This document shows, one piece after another, positions 34,596 through 43,488 of a stretch of DNA of 64,000 nt (positions within the stretch are counted from its first letter, which is position 1; every line of letters starts with the position of its first letter). Both the position numbers and the translations under genes were made by a program. Under the pieces are notes generated by a model, which worked only from the letters and a program-made list of their open reading frames with translations, did not search any database and was not told the DNA's origin. The stretch is from Streptomyces sp. NBC_00670 (GTDB lineage: Bacteria > Actinomycetota > Actinomycetes > Streptomycetales > Streptomycetaceae), in NCBI RefSeq assembly GCF_036226765.1, contig NZ_CP109017.1, positions 7,007,001 to 7,071,000 on the forward strand, read 5' to 3'.

Positions 34596-35156
34596 TCACC
34601 CCCGCCCCCTCCGTGTCAAAACGTCCCGCACCCGATCCCACGGCCCCCACACCCGCGCAGCCACCTTGACCAGGGGCGCCGAGGACGGCGCCCCCACCCG
34701 CGGCCGCGTCGGCGCCCGTGCCTCCACCTCCCGCACCCGTCCCCCCAGCTCCCGCAACTCCTCCGGCGGACACATCGCCTCCAGCCGCGGAAACAGCCGC
34801 TGCTCCACCTCCACCACATGCCGCGTCACCTCGGTGACCAGCGGCAACAGCAACCGCCCGAACTCCTCGTCCGCCGCCTCCCGCTCCTCCAGCCCCGCCA
34901 GGATCCCCGCCACCTCCCGGTGCCCGGCCAGCTCCCGCTCCGCCCACTCGTCCCCGTCCAGCACATGCCGCCGCACCGCCGGATACAGATACTCCTTCTC
35001 GGCCACCGCATGGCGTACGAGGACGATGCCGGCCCGCTCGACCAGGGTCTTCCGCTCGGCACTGCCGGGCGGGGCGGACCGGATGCGGTCGAACAGCCGC
35101 TGCACCTCCCGGTGGTCCGCCGTGAGTTCCTCGATGATTCCGCCGTGTCCGCCCAC
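34596..35156 (-). CDS. Hemerythrin-domain protein
   Basis: About 186 residues. GTG 35156 is preferred because GGAGGG lies seven bases upstream; GTG 35162 is possible. The four-helix bundle carries the iron-ligand pattern: LTADHREVQRLFDRI, RHAVAEKEYLYPAVRRH, GHREVAGILAGLE and RHVVEVEQRLFPRLEAMC (H...HxxxE...HxxxE type). The last 50 residues are basic (RVWGPWDRVRDVL). Such proteins bind a di-iron centre and sense or store O2 or protect against oxidants. The divergent cytochrome b gene suggests a link to respiration or redox state. Confidence 0.85.
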   Translation of the reverse strand: MGGHGGIIEELTADHREVQRLFDRIRSAPPGSAERKTLVERAGIVLVRHAVAEKEYLYPAVRRHVLDGDEWAERELAGHREVAGILAGLEEREAADEEFGRLLLPLVTEVTRHVVEVEQRLFPRLEAMCPPEELRELGGRVREVEARAPTRPRVGAPSSAPLVKVAARVWGPWDRVRDVLTRRGRG

Positions 35157-35186
35157 TGCCACTCCCTCCGAAGAAGACCCGCACTA

Positions 35187-35253
35187 GAAAGCCACCCGCA
35201 CCCGAAAGCCACCCGCACCAGAAAGGACCCGCACCCGAAAGCCACCCGCACCG
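35187..35253. repeat. 17-bp tandem repeats in the hemerythrin/qcrB divergent region
   Basis: Four consecutive units of GAAAGCCACCCGCACC(N), one shortened by a base, start at 35187, 35204, 35221 and 35237. A degenerate half unit precedes them. They lie in the 266-bp gap upstream of both divergent genes. The rest of the gap (35254-35400) shows no gene. Confidence 0.75.
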
Positions 35254-35422
35254 CTCGTCCCCGTGTGCCCTCGCCCCGCCCCCGCCATGCAGGCCCCGCA
35301 CCCCCCTGGCCCGAACGGGATTGAAACCCGCGGCCCCCGGGTACCCCCGGGCCTGCCGCGCGGACCGGTCGGCCGGGCGTGCGCGAAGGACGGCATCGAG
35401 GCGGAGGGAGCGTGGTGCGGGC

Positions 35423-37063
35423 ATGCTGCTCGGGCGACGGAGGGCGAGAGCCGAGGCGAGGGCCCGACAGGGCGCCTTCCGGACCTATGTGGTCGTGGAC
35501 CGCCGTACACCCGTGTCCGAGCTGGCCGGACAGCTGCTGCGCAAGGCCTTCCCCGACCACTGGTCCTTCCTGCTGGGCGAGATCGCCCTCTACAGCTTCG
35601 TGCTGCTGGTCATCACCGGCACGTTCCTGACCCTGTTCTTCGACCCCAGCCTCGCCGAGGTGCCCTACCGGGGCTCGTACGAGCCGTTGCAGGGCCTGCT
35701 GGTCTCCAAGGCGTACGAGTCGACGCTGCACATCAGCTTCGACGTGCGCGGCGGACTGCTGATCCGGCAGATGCACCACTGGGCGGCGCTCGTCTTCGTC
35801 GCCGCCATCGGCGTGCACATGCTGCGGATCTTCTTCACCGGCGCGTTCCGCAGGCCCCGCGAGACCAACTGGCTCGTCGGCGTGACGCTGTTCCTGCTCG
35901 CCCTCCTGGAGGGCTTCTGCGGCTACTCGCTTCCCGACGACCTGCTCTCCGGCACCGGCCTGCGCACCGCGTACTCCATCGTGCAGTCGATCCCGGTCGT
36001 CGGGACCTATCTCGCCTTCTTCCTGTGGGGCGGCCAGTACCCGGGGGAGGCGATCGACCGGCGGCTCTACATCGTGCACGTGCTCTTCGTGCCCGGACTG
36101 ATCGCGGCGCTGGTCGTGCTGCACCTGATCATGGTGGTCTACCTCAAGCACACCCAGTGGCCGGGCAAGGGCAAGACCAACCGCAACGTGGTGGGCAAGC
36201 CGCTCTTCCCCGTCTACACCGCCAAGTCCATCGGTCTGAACTTCATGGTCTTCGGCCTGATCACCGGGATGAGCGCGGTCGCGCAGATCAATCCGATCTG
36301 GACCTACGGCCCCTTCCGCGCCGACCAGGTCTCCACCGACGCCCAGCCCGACTGGTACGTCGGCTTCCTGGAGGGCGCGCTGCGGCTGATGCCCGGCGTC
36401 GAGTGGAACGTGGCCGGGCACACCTTCATGTGGAACGTCTTCCTGCCGGCCGTGGTGCTGCCCGCCCTGCTGTTCCTCGTGCTGTACCTCTATCCGTTCT
36501 TCGAACGCTGGGTGACCGGCGACATGGTGGAGCACCATCTGTGCGACCGGCCGCGCGACCGGCCCGTCCGCACCGGCCTCGGCGTCGCCGCCGTCGTCGG
36601 GTACGCGGTGCTGCTCATGGCCGGCGGCAACGACGTGATCGCCACCGAGTTCCGGATCTCCGTCAACCTGCTGACCTGGATCTTCCGGGCACTGCTGTTC
36701 ATCGGCCCGGTCGTCGCCTTCATGGTCACCAGGCGGGTCTGTCTCGCGCTCCAGCGCCATGAGCGGCAGCTCCTGGAGGAGGGGGAGGAGACCGGGCAGG
36801 TCCAGCAGGACGTGGCCGGCGGGATGAGCGAGACCCACGAACCGCTGGAGTCGGAGGAGCGCTACCGGCTGCTGGTGCGGGAGATCCCGCTGCCGCTGGA
36901 GAAGCCCGGGCCGGGCGCGCCGCTGCGCGAGCGGCTGCGGGCCGCGCTCAGCACCTGGTACTACAAGGACCGGGTCGAGCTGCCCACCACCGACGAGGAG
37001 CGTCTGCAGATCGCCGGCCGCACGGCCGACCCGGTCGCGGGCGGACCCGGGGGAGAGGACTGA
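35423..37063 (+). CDS. qcrB: Cytochrome b subunit of a bc1-type complex (QcrB paralogue)
   Basis: 546 residues from ATG 35423 with GGAGGGAG at 35402-35409. Membrane helices carry the haem ligands: MHHWAALVFVAAIGVHML and IVHVLFVPGLIAALVVLHLI (His spacing as in cytochrome b). The Qo-site motif is present as PDWYVGF, the actinobacterial form of PEWY. Further helices lie at 380-470, and a hydrophilic C-terminal tail of ~100 residues is typical of actinobacterial QcrB. It should transfer electrons from menaquinol, but no QcrA (Rieske) or QcrC lies nearby, so it is an extra copy detached from the standard qcrCAB operon. A CtaD copy lies 1.9 kb downstream on the other strand. Confidence 0.85.
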   Translation: MLLGRRRARAEARARQGAFRTYVVVDRRTPVSELAGQLLRKAFPDHWSFLLGEIALYSFVLLVITGTFLTLFFDPSLAEVPYRGSYEPLQGLLVSKAYESTLHISFDVRGGLLIRQMHHWAALVFVAAIGVHMLRIFFTGAFRRPRETNWLVGVTLFLLALLEGFCGYSLPDDLLSGTGLRTAYSIVQSIPVVGTYLAFFLWGGQYPGEAIDRRLYIVHVLFVPGLIAALVVLHLIMVVYLKHTQWPGKGKTNRNVVGKPLFPVYTAKSIGLNFMVFGLITGMSAVAQINPIWTYGPFRADQVSTDAQPDWYVGFLEGALRLMPGVEWNVAGHTFMWNVFLPAVVLPALLFLVLYLYPFFERWVTGDMVEHHLCDRPRDRPVRTGLGVAAVVGYAVLLMAGGNDVIATEFRISVNLLTWIFRALLFIGPVVAFMVTRRVCLALQRHERQLLEEGEETGQVQQDVAGGMSETHEPLESEERYRLLVREIPLPLEKPGPGAPLRERLRAALSTWYYKDRVELPTTDEERLQIAGRTADPVAGGPGGED

Positions 37064-37086
37064 CGCGCTCCCGGGCGTACGACGCG

Positions 37087-37134
37087 GGGCCGGCGTGACC
37101 GGGGCGGACGGGTGTCCGCGGGTCGCGCCGGCCC
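37087..37134. terminator. Nested hairpin between qcrB and the SPW gene
   Basis: The outer stem GGGCCGGCG (37087) pairs with CGCCGGCCC (37126-37134). The inner stem is GCGGAC-GGGT-GTCCGC (37104-37119). It is placed between convergent genes. Confidence 0.7.
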
Positions 37135-37155
37135 TGAGCCGGTTCGGGGGAACCG

Positions 37156-37671
37156 TTACCGGTTGTGATGTTGCTTGCGCTTGTTCATGCCGACCGTCAA
37201 CCCCATCGCGGCCAGCCCCAGCAGCGCGGTGACGGCGCCCGTCACCACATTGCTCCAGATGACGCCGTTCGATGCGGTGTGAGTGACGGTGACCACCCAG
37301 GGGGAGATCACCAGCCAGACGCCGAGCGGTACGAGCACCCACGCCATGCGGAGCATGCGTTCCGGAGCCAGGGTGAGACCGAGGGCGATCAGGGCGACGG
37401 CCAGCCCGACGATCAGGTTGTTCGTGCGGAGATTGGGCGCGGTTGACGAGAAGTGGATCACCCAGGGCGAGATGGCCGCGTAGAGGCCCGCCATGAGGAT
37501 CAGCCCTTCGAGGGCGATCGCCCGACCGCTGGACCCGGTCCGCTCGAGACGTGCGCGCATCTCGGCGATCTCGGGGTGCGTCGACATGTCCGAGTGCGAG
37601 CCCATCTCGGGGTGCGTCTGCATGTTGCCCTGGCGCGCTCCCGGCCCGTTGGAGTGCTGCGGATACGACAT
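37156..37671 (-). CDS. SPW-repeat membrane protein
   Basis: 171 residues. The first 55 are hydrophilic (His/Met/Gly-rich, MSYPQHSNGPGARQGNMQTH), followed by four transmembrane helices. Two SPW motifs mark the family: AAISPWVIHFS and LVISPWVVTVT. Function of SPW proteins is unknown. The gene lies downstream of the CtaD-CtaF-lipoprotein genes on the same strand (120-bp gap with an AT-rich, promoter-like segment), so it may have its own promoter. Confidence 0.8.
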   Translation of the reverse strand: MSYPQHSNGPGARQGNMQTHPEMGSHSDMSTHPEIAEMRARLERTGSSGRAIALEGLILMAGLYAAISPWVIHFSSTAPNLRTNNLIVGLAVALIALGLTLAPERMLRMAWVLVPLGVWLVISPWVVTVTHTASNGVIWSNVVTGAVTALLGLAAMGLTVGMNKRKQHHNR

Positions 37672-37791
37672 GACTGTCGTCTCCTCTCCGTATGGAGGTC
37701 TTTGCTCTGTGACCGTGGAGTGCCCCTGTTCGGGTGATTTATGCCCGTTTTATCCCATCTTTGGTCCTGCCTGCCGGAGACCGGCCCCCGG

Positions 37792-38493
37792 TCAGGGCGA
37801 GGGCCGGTCCGGGGCAGGCGTGGAGGGCGGAGCGGTCGGCAGTTCCGGCGGCGAGACCGGAGGCAGGGTGGGCAGCGGAGTGGAGGGCGGGGCCACGGTC
37901 GGGGTGGCCGCCGGCCCGCCCTTCTCGCTGGTCAGCACCTCGCCGGTGACCGCGTCCACCTGGTAGGTGCTCAGGTCGTCCTGGTGGATCTCGGCCACGG
38001 TGATCTGCCACACCGTCGCGTCGTTCTTGCCGTCGGTCAGCTCGATCTGGGTGACCTTTCCGAAGTAGGGCTCCTTGATCTTCGCCACGGCCTCCGAGGG
38101 CAGCAGCTCGGCATGGGCGAGGAGGCCGGCCACCCGCGACTTCGCCGCGGCGCTCTGCCCGGCCGGGACCTCCTCGCCCAGCACCCGGCCCTGCGTGGCG
38201 TCCATGCGGACCTCGTGCACGGTCCCGTCGGACGTGGCGACCCTGCCGTACCAGACGGGCACCGGCTCGTCGGTGCCGCGCAGGCTCATGGAGTACGGCT
38301 CGCTGTCCGGCACCTCGGCCCGCGCCTTGGTGAAGGCCTCGTCGTAGGGGAACTCGACCTGGGCCAGCACCTCGGTGGGCGGGGCGAGCCGGTAGTCGGT
38401 GCACCCCGTCAGGGTCACGCCCGCGATCAGCAGGGCGAGGAGCCCGCCCGGACCGCGGCGGCGTGCGGCCCGGGAACGCGGGCTGCGCTGCAT
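37792..38493 (-). CDS. PepSY-like lipoprotein
   Basis: 233 residues with a lipoprotein signal: basic start, hydrophobic LLALLIAGVTLTGC, lipobox Cys at about residue 31. Two PepSY-like alpha/beta segments follow (GTVHEVRMDATQGRVLGEEV and VWQITVAEIHQDDLSTYQVD ... TGEVLTS). The tail is Pro/Ser/Thr-rich. It should be anchored on the outer face of the membrane. Its place 78 bp after ctaF suggests a role in assembly or regulation of the oxidase; PepSY domains often inhibit proteases or bind partners. The role is inferred from position only. Confidence 0.7.
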   Translation of the reverse strand: MQRSPRSRAARRRGPGGLLALLIAGVTLTGCTDYRLAPPTEVLAQVEFPYDEAFTKARAEVPDSEPYSMSLRGTDEPVPVWYGRVATSDGTVHEVRMDATQGRVLGEEVPAGQSAAAKSRVAGLLAHAELLPSEAVAKIKEPYFGKVTQIELTDGKNDATVWQITVAEIHQDDLSTYQVDAVTGEVLTSEKGGPAATPTVAPPSTPLPTLPPVSPPELPTAPPSTPAPDRPSP

Positions 38494-38571
38494 GGGAGTC
38501 GTCCTTTCTCGGGTGCTCTGCCGGATCGTGGTACCCAGCCGGTGCGTGGCGCGCTGCCGGCCGGGCGTCCG

Positions 38572-38964
38572 TCAGGCGCTGTCCCGGCCGAGGTACTGGA
38601 ACGCGAGTCCGAAGACGCCGCTGCCGGCGATGCCGACGCCCAGCAGGGCGAGCCAGGCGTGGTAGACGACGCCGATGGCGAGGACCGTGACGCCCAGGGC
38701 GGTGACGACCGGGTAGGGGCTGTGCGGCGGGAAGAAGTCGACCGGACCGCCGCGCTCGCGGATCTCGGAGTCCGGGCGGTCCTCCGGGCGCAGCCCCTTG
38801 CGCCGGTAGTTGACCATCGAGAAGAACGCGATGATCGCGGCCATGAGGCAGGAGACCAGCAGGGCGACCGTCCCGGCCGGCTCCCGCGAGAACCATCCGT
38901 AGGCGGTGGCGGTGACCAGGAAGAACAGCGACACACCGGCGAAGAGATAGGACTCGTGCTTCAT
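38572..38964 (-). CDS. ctaF: Cytochrome c oxidase subunit IV (CtaF-type)
   Basis: 130 residues with four membrane segments and the conserved central loop (NYRRKGLRPEDRPDSEIRER, GGPVDFFPPHSPYPVV). Length and pattern match the actinobacterial subunit IV found in the aa3 oxidase. ATG 38964 overlaps the ctaD stop by four bases, so subunits I and IV are made together. In the usual Streptomyces cta operon this gene follows ctaC-ctaD; here ctaC and ctaE are absent from the window. Confidence 0.85.
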   Translation of the reverse strand: MKHESYLFAGVSLFFLVTATAYGWFSREPAGTVALLVSCLMAAIIAFFSMVNYRRKGLRPEDRPDSEIRERGGPVDFFPPHSPYPVVTALGVTVLAIGVVYHAWLALLGVGIAGSGVFGLAFQYLGRDSA

Positions 38965-40679
38965 TTGCTCTGCCCCTTCAGCGTGTCGGGCGTCGGTTCG
39001 ACCTCGCCGCGCGCCTCCGGGTTCAGATACCGCTTGAACTCCGGATGGTGCAGGTCGAAGGCGGGGGAGTCGGACCGTACGCGGGGAATGGCGTCGAAGT
39101 TGTGCCGCGGCGGCGGGCAGGAGGTCGCCCACTCCAGCGAGCGGCCGTACCCCCAGGGGTCGTCGACCTCGACCTTCGGGGCGTACTGCGCGGTCTTCCA
39201 GACGTTGTAGAGGAACGGCAGCGTCGACAGGCCCAGCAGGAAGGCGCCGATGGAGGAGATGGTGTTGAGGTCGGTGAAGCCGTCGGCGGCCAGATAGTCG
39301 GCGTAGCGGCGCGGCATGCCCATCTCGCCGAGCCAGTGCTGGACCAGGAACGTCATCTGGAAGCCGACGAACAGCGTCCAGAAATGGATCTTCCCCAGCC
39401 GTTCGTCGAGCATCTTCCCGGTCAGCTTCGGCCACCAGAAGTACAGCCCGCCGAAGAGCGAGAACACGATCGTGCCGAACAGCACGTAGTGCAGATGGGC
39501 GACGACGAAGTAACTGTCGGTCAGATGGAAGTCCAGCGCCGGGGAGGCCACCAGGACACCGCTGAGCCCGCCGAGCAGGAACGTCACCAGGAAGCCCAGC
39601 GACCACAGCATCGGCGTCTCGAACGACAGGCTGCCGTGCCACATCGTGCCGATCCAGTTGAAGAACTTCACTCCGGTGGGGATGGCGATGAGGAACGACA
39701 TCAGCGAGAAGAACGGCAGCAGCACCCCGCCGGTGGCGAACATGTGGTGCGCCCACACGGTGGCCGACAGCATGGTGATCGCGATGGTCGCGCCCACCAT
39801 GCCGACGTATCCGAACACCGGTTTTCGGCTGAAGACGGGGATGATCTCCGTGACGACGCCGAAGAACGGCAGCGCCACGATGTAGACCTCCGGATGGCCG
39901 AAGAACCAGAACAGGTGCTGCCAGAGCAGGGCGCCGCCGGTGGCCGAGTCGTAGATGTGGGCGCCGAACTCACGGTCGATCACCAGGGCGAGCAGGGCGG
40001 CGGTGAGCACCGGGAAGGCCAGCAGCGCCAGGATCGAGGTGAACAGGATGTTCCAGGTGAAGATCGGCATCCGGAACATCGTCATGCCGGGGGCCCGCAG
40101 ACACAGGATCGTGGCGATGAAGTTGACCGAGCCCAGCGTGGTGCTCAGCCCCGCCACCACCAGACCCATCGCCCACAGCGACCCGCCCGCCCCGGGGCTC
40201 TCCACGGCGCTGTTCAGCGGCGCGTAGGCGAACCAGCCGAAGGGCGCCGCGCCCTCGGAGGTGAGGAAGCCGGAGAGCACGGTCAGACCGCCGAACAGGA
40301 ACAGCCAGTACGTCAGCGCGTTGAGCCGGGGGAAGGCGACGTCGGGGGCGCCGATCTGCAGCGGCATGATCGCGTTGGCGAGCCCGGCGAACGTGGGCGT
40401 CGCGAACAGCAGCATCATGATGGTGCCGTGGATCGTGAAGAGCTGGTTGTACTGGTGCTCGGTCACGATCTGCAGCCCGGGCCGGGCCAGTTCGGCGCGC
40501 ATCAGCATCGCCAGCAGACCGGCGAGCAGGAAGAAGGAGAACGACGTGACCAGGTACAGGTTGCCGATCTTCTTGTGATCGGTGGTGGTGAGATAGTCCC
40601 GGACCCGCTCACCCACCGAGATCCGGGGATTCTGGTCCGCCTCCACCGGCTTGGCCGGCCCGGGGTGAGTCTGCGACAT
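38961..40679 (-). CDS. ctaD: Cytochrome c oxidase subunit I (CtaD paralogue)
   Basis: 572 residues from ATG 40679 with GGAGGG upstream. The haem-copper signature is complete: FTIHGTIMMLLFATP (low-spin haem His), WFFGHPEVYIVALPFFG (CuB His and cross-linked Tyr), WAHHMFATG (two CuB His) and VVAHLHYVLFGT (haem a3/haem a His pair). It pumps protons while reducing O2 to water in the membrane. It overlaps ctaF. The copy is separate from qcr/ctaCE genes, so it is probably an alternative subunit I that uses partners from the main operon, or part of a second oxidase. Confidence 0.93.
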   Translation of the reverse strand: MSQTHPGPAKPVEADQNPRISVGERVRDYLTTTDHKKIGNLYLVTSFSFFLLAGLLAMLMRAELARPGLQIVTEHQYNQLFTIHGTIMMLLFATPTFAGLANAIMPLQIGAPDVAFPRLNALTYWLFLFGGLTVLSGFLTSEGAAPFGWFAYAPLNSAVESPGAGGSLWAMGLVVAGLSTTLGSVNFIATILCLRAPGMTMFRMPIFTWNILFTSILALLAFPVLTAALLALVIDREFGAHIYDSATGGALLWQHLFWFFGHPEVYIVALPFFGVVTEIIPVFSRKPVFGYVGMVGATIAITMLSATVWAHHMFATGGVLLPFFSLMSFLIAIPTGVKFFNWIGTMWHGSLSFETPMLWSLGFLVTFLLGGLSGVLVASPALDFHLTDSYFVVAHLHYVLFGTIVFSLFGGLYFWWPKLTGKMLDERLGKIHFWTLFVGFQMTFLVQHWLGEMGMPRRYADYLAADGFTDLNTISSIGAFLLGLSTLPFLYNVWKTAQYAPKVEVDDPWGYGRSLEWATSCPPPRHNFDAIPRVRSDSPAFDLHHPEFKRYLNPEARGEVEPTPDTLKGQSK

Positions 40680-40845
40680 GTACGCCCTCCGACGCGCGCT
40701 GTACCGACGGAGCCGGTCTCCGGCAGGAACGGGGGCGGAGTAGCCCCCGCGGCGCGTTGCTAAACCCCGCGCGCACGGACCCGGTGCCGCCGCGCCCCCG
40801 GGCCGGTACCCGGACGCCGCCGGCGAGCGCGCGCCGGGCCTGCCG

Positions 40846-42384
40846 TCAGTCGCCCGTGGGCACCGCGTCCCCGGCGCAGGCGCCCCCGGCCGGCTTGGCC
40901 GCGGCGCCCTTGCCGCGCCCGGCCGGCCTGGCGTGGACGTAGAGCTGCCGGCGGTCGCCGACGTCCACGCGCTGCGGCAGCGGCAACTCGTAGTGGACGG
41001 TCCGCTGGTGGTCGGCGAACTGGCGGCGCGGGTTGTAGACGCTGTTGAACTTCCACAGCATCCGGGCGAAGTTCGTCTGCCCGTGGGCGAGGTTGCGGCC
41101 CAGGATCCGCGCGGCACCGAACGCCGTGCGCAGCCCGAGGTGCTTGCGGTTGATGACGCCCTGGGTGCGGACCAGCTCCCGGTAGAAGACGTCCAGCGGC
41201 AGCTTCGTCGGGACGACGGCGTGCTGGATGTCGAAGAGCCGGTAGTCCCGGGTGGTCAGCCGGCGCGCCTCGGTGTGCCAGATCTCCGTGCCCGGATACG
41301 GCGTCATCACCGTCAGGTGCACGATCTCCGGGACCGACAGGGCGAACTCCCGGACGAGACGGAACTGCTCCTCGTCCCAGGCGGGGTCCACGATCAGGTT
41401 GATCGCCACGCTGATGCCCAGCTTCCGGGCGACCTCCAGGGCCTGGAAGTTCTCGTCCGGACTCACCCGTTTGCGGTACAGGTCGAGCCCCTCGGCGTCG
41501 ATCGCCTCCATGCCGAGGAACATGTAGCGCAGGCCCAGCCGGGTCCAGCGTTCGAACACCTCGGTGTTGCGCAGCAGCACGTCGCTGCGGGTCTCCAGGT
41601 AGTACTGCTTGCGGACGCCGCGCCGCTCCACCTCCGCGGCGATCGCGTTGCCGTGCTCCGGCCGGATGAAGGCCACGTCGTCCACGATGAAGACGTTGGG
41701 CTCCCGGATGCTCGCCAGCTCCGCGGCGGCGGCCTCGGGGGAGGCCTTGCGGTAGCTGCGACCGTAGAACGTCCAGGCGGAGCAGAACGAACAGTCCCAG
41801 GGGCAGCCGCGGGTGAACTCGATGGACGCGCACGGATCGAGTTCGCCGATGAAGTACCGCCCCCGGCGGCGCATCAGGTCCCGGGCCGGGCGCGGACTGT
41901 CGATGCTGTGCAGCATCGAGGGCGCCGGACCGCGCCCGTCGGCGGTGACGATGCCGGGGACGCCCTCGACACCGCCGTCGCGCACCGCTTCGAGGAGCGG
42001 GGCCATCGCCGGTTCGCCCTCGCCCCGGACGACGGCGTCGAGCGCGCCCCCGGCCTGTTCGAGGACCTCCTCGGCGACGAACGAGACGCTGTGCCCGCCG
42101 AAGAACACGAAGCTGCGGGGCAGCACCCGTTTGATCGCGCGGGCCAGGTCGATGGCCTCGGGGATGTTGGCGAGGTAGTTGAGCGAGAAGCCGACGACGT
42201 CCGGACGGAACCGGAACACCTCCCGGCGCAGGTCCGCCTCGCGCAGCACCTGAAGGTCCACCACGCGGACCTCGTGGCCGGCCTCGCGTGCCGCCGCGGC
42301 GACACGTTCCAGCCCCAGCGGTTCCAGCCTGAGGAAGATCTCGGAGTACATGAGGGCACTGGGATGGACGAGCAGCAGACGCAT
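40846..42384 (-). CDS. hpnR: B12-binding radical SAM protein, HpnR-like hopanoid C-3 methylase
   Basis: 512 residues from ATG 42384 (GAGGTG upstream; longer frames upstream lack support). The N-terminal B12-binding Rossmann-type domain begins MRLLLVHPSALMYSEIFLRL and includes FVFFGGHSVSFVAEEVL. The radical SAM cluster motif CPWDCSFC (CxxxCxxC) is near residue 192-199, followed by SAWTFYGRSYRKASPEAAA, which is highly typical of HpnR. HpnR methylates the C-3 position of hopanoids, which Streptomyces make. The low-complexity C-terminal 40 residues are variable. No other hopanoid gene is in the window, so the substrate assignment rests on sequence pattern. Confidence 0.75.
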   Translation of the reverse strand: MRLLLVHPSALMYSEIFLRLEPLGLERVAAAAREAGHEVRVVDLQVLREADLRREVFRFRPDVVGFSLNYLANIPEAIDLARAIKRVLPRSFVFFGGHSVSFVAEEVLEQAGGALDAVVRGEGEPAMAPLLEAVRDGGVEGVPGIVTADGRGPAPSMLHSIDSPRPARDLMRRRGRYFIGELDPCASIEFTRGCPWDCSFCSAWTFYGRSYRKASPEAAAAELASIREPNVFIVDDVAFIRPEHGNAIAAEVERRGVRKQYYLETRSDVLLRNTEVFERWTRLGLRYMFLGMEAIDAEGLDLYRKRVSPDENFQALEVARKLGISVAINLIVDPAWDEEQFRLVREFALSVPEIVHLTVMTPYPGTEIWHTEARRLTTRDYRLFDIQHAVVPTKLPLDVFYRELVRTQGVINRKHLGLRTAFGAARILGRNLAHGQTNFARMLWKFNSVYNPRRQFADHQRTVHYELPLPQRVDVGDRRQLYVHARPAGRGKGAAAKPAGGACAGDAVPTGD

Positions 42385-42554
42385 GAATTCACCTCGGGCC
42401 GCATGGTGTGAAACAGGGGGTAACCGGTCCCGACCCCCGGGAAACAGCGACTCGGCCGTACGGCGCAGTGGAGGGGCGCGACCTTTGCATACGGCAAACG
42501 ATGTGGGGAACCCGCTGTTCCAGTCCCGTCTCCCGCCGACAGTACGAGGCCCAG

Positions 42555-43476
42555 ATGACAACGCTGACCAGCTCCGCGCGACCGGAGCAGGACGACGCCC
42601 CCGCGGTGTCCTCCGCCGGTGCCGAGGACCCGAGTCTGTGCTCCGAGCGGATCGACGCCCTCGTCGGACGGGTTCACGCGGCCGGGCCCGGGCCCGCGCG
42701 CCGGGCGGCGCGGGAGGAGGCCATCAGCCTGCTCGTGCCCTTCGCGCGCCGGGTCGCCGCCAAGTACCGCAACGTCACCACCGAGGATCCGGACGACCTG
42801 GTCCAGATCGCCTGCCTGGGACTGGTCAAGGCCGTGGACGGCTACGACCCCGGCCGCGGCCACGCCTTCCTCGCCTACGCGCTGCCGACCGTCACCGGCG
42901 AGATCAAACGCCACCTGCGCGACCGGAGCGGACTGCTGCGGCTGCCGCGCCCCGTGCAGGAGGCCCGCAACCGGGTGGGCCACGCCCGGCGCGAGCTGGA
43001 GCAGCGGCTGGGCGGGCGGACCCCGACGGCCGAGGAGATCGCGCACGTCAGCGGGCTGACCACCGAGGCGGTCACCGAGGCGCTGCGCTCGGAGACGGCG
43101 TGCCGGCTGCGCTCGCTCGACGCCCCGGAACGCGGCGAGGAGGCCGGCGGGCGGGCCGTCTCGGACGCCGTCGGCGACCACGACCCGGCGCTCGACCTGG
43201 TCGTGGACCGGCTCACCCTGGCGAGCGCCGTGCACTGCCTGCCGGAGCGCGAGCGCCGCATCCTCTACCTCCGGTTCTTCCACGACCAGACCCAGCAGCA
43301 GATCGCCACGGCCGTCGGGGTGTCCCAGATGCAGGTCTCCCGGCTCCTCACCCGCTGCCTGGCCCGGCTGCGCGAGCGGCTCACGGCCCCGGAACCGGCG
43401 ACGGAGACCGCCCCGGCCCACCCACCGGCCCGTCGGCAGGCCCCGGCACCCGACCGCCGGCCCGTCCCCCCTCTAG
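42555..43476 (+). CDS. SigB/F/G-type sigma factor with apparent loss of stop
   Basis: From ATG 42555 (GAGG upstream) the frame encodes sigma regions 2 (EDPDDLVQIACLGLVKAVDG, GHAFLAYALPTVTGEIKRHL), 3 (TPTAEEIAHVSGLTTEAV) and 4 (LPERERRILYLRFFHDQTQQ, then VGVSQMQVSRLLTRCLARLR). These are the features of the general-stress SigB/SigF subgroup. The domain ends near 43380; a Pro/Ala tail continues. The frame as given has no stop until 44165, deep inside the next gene. A TAG at 43474-43476, just before that gene's ribosome-binding site, would be in frame if the six-C run at 43466-43471 were five. I place the natural end there. Its anti-sigma partner is not in the window. Confidence 0.75.
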
Positions 43477-43488
43477 AGAAGGAGCAGC

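Noticed and set aside
35311..35345. tRNA-like T-arm on the minus strand (GCGGG-TTTCAAT-CCCGT)
   Set aside because: No matching acceptor 5' strand, D-arm or anticodon arm at the right distance, no CCA, and the T-loop lacks the usual TTC position. At most a chance or decayed fragment.
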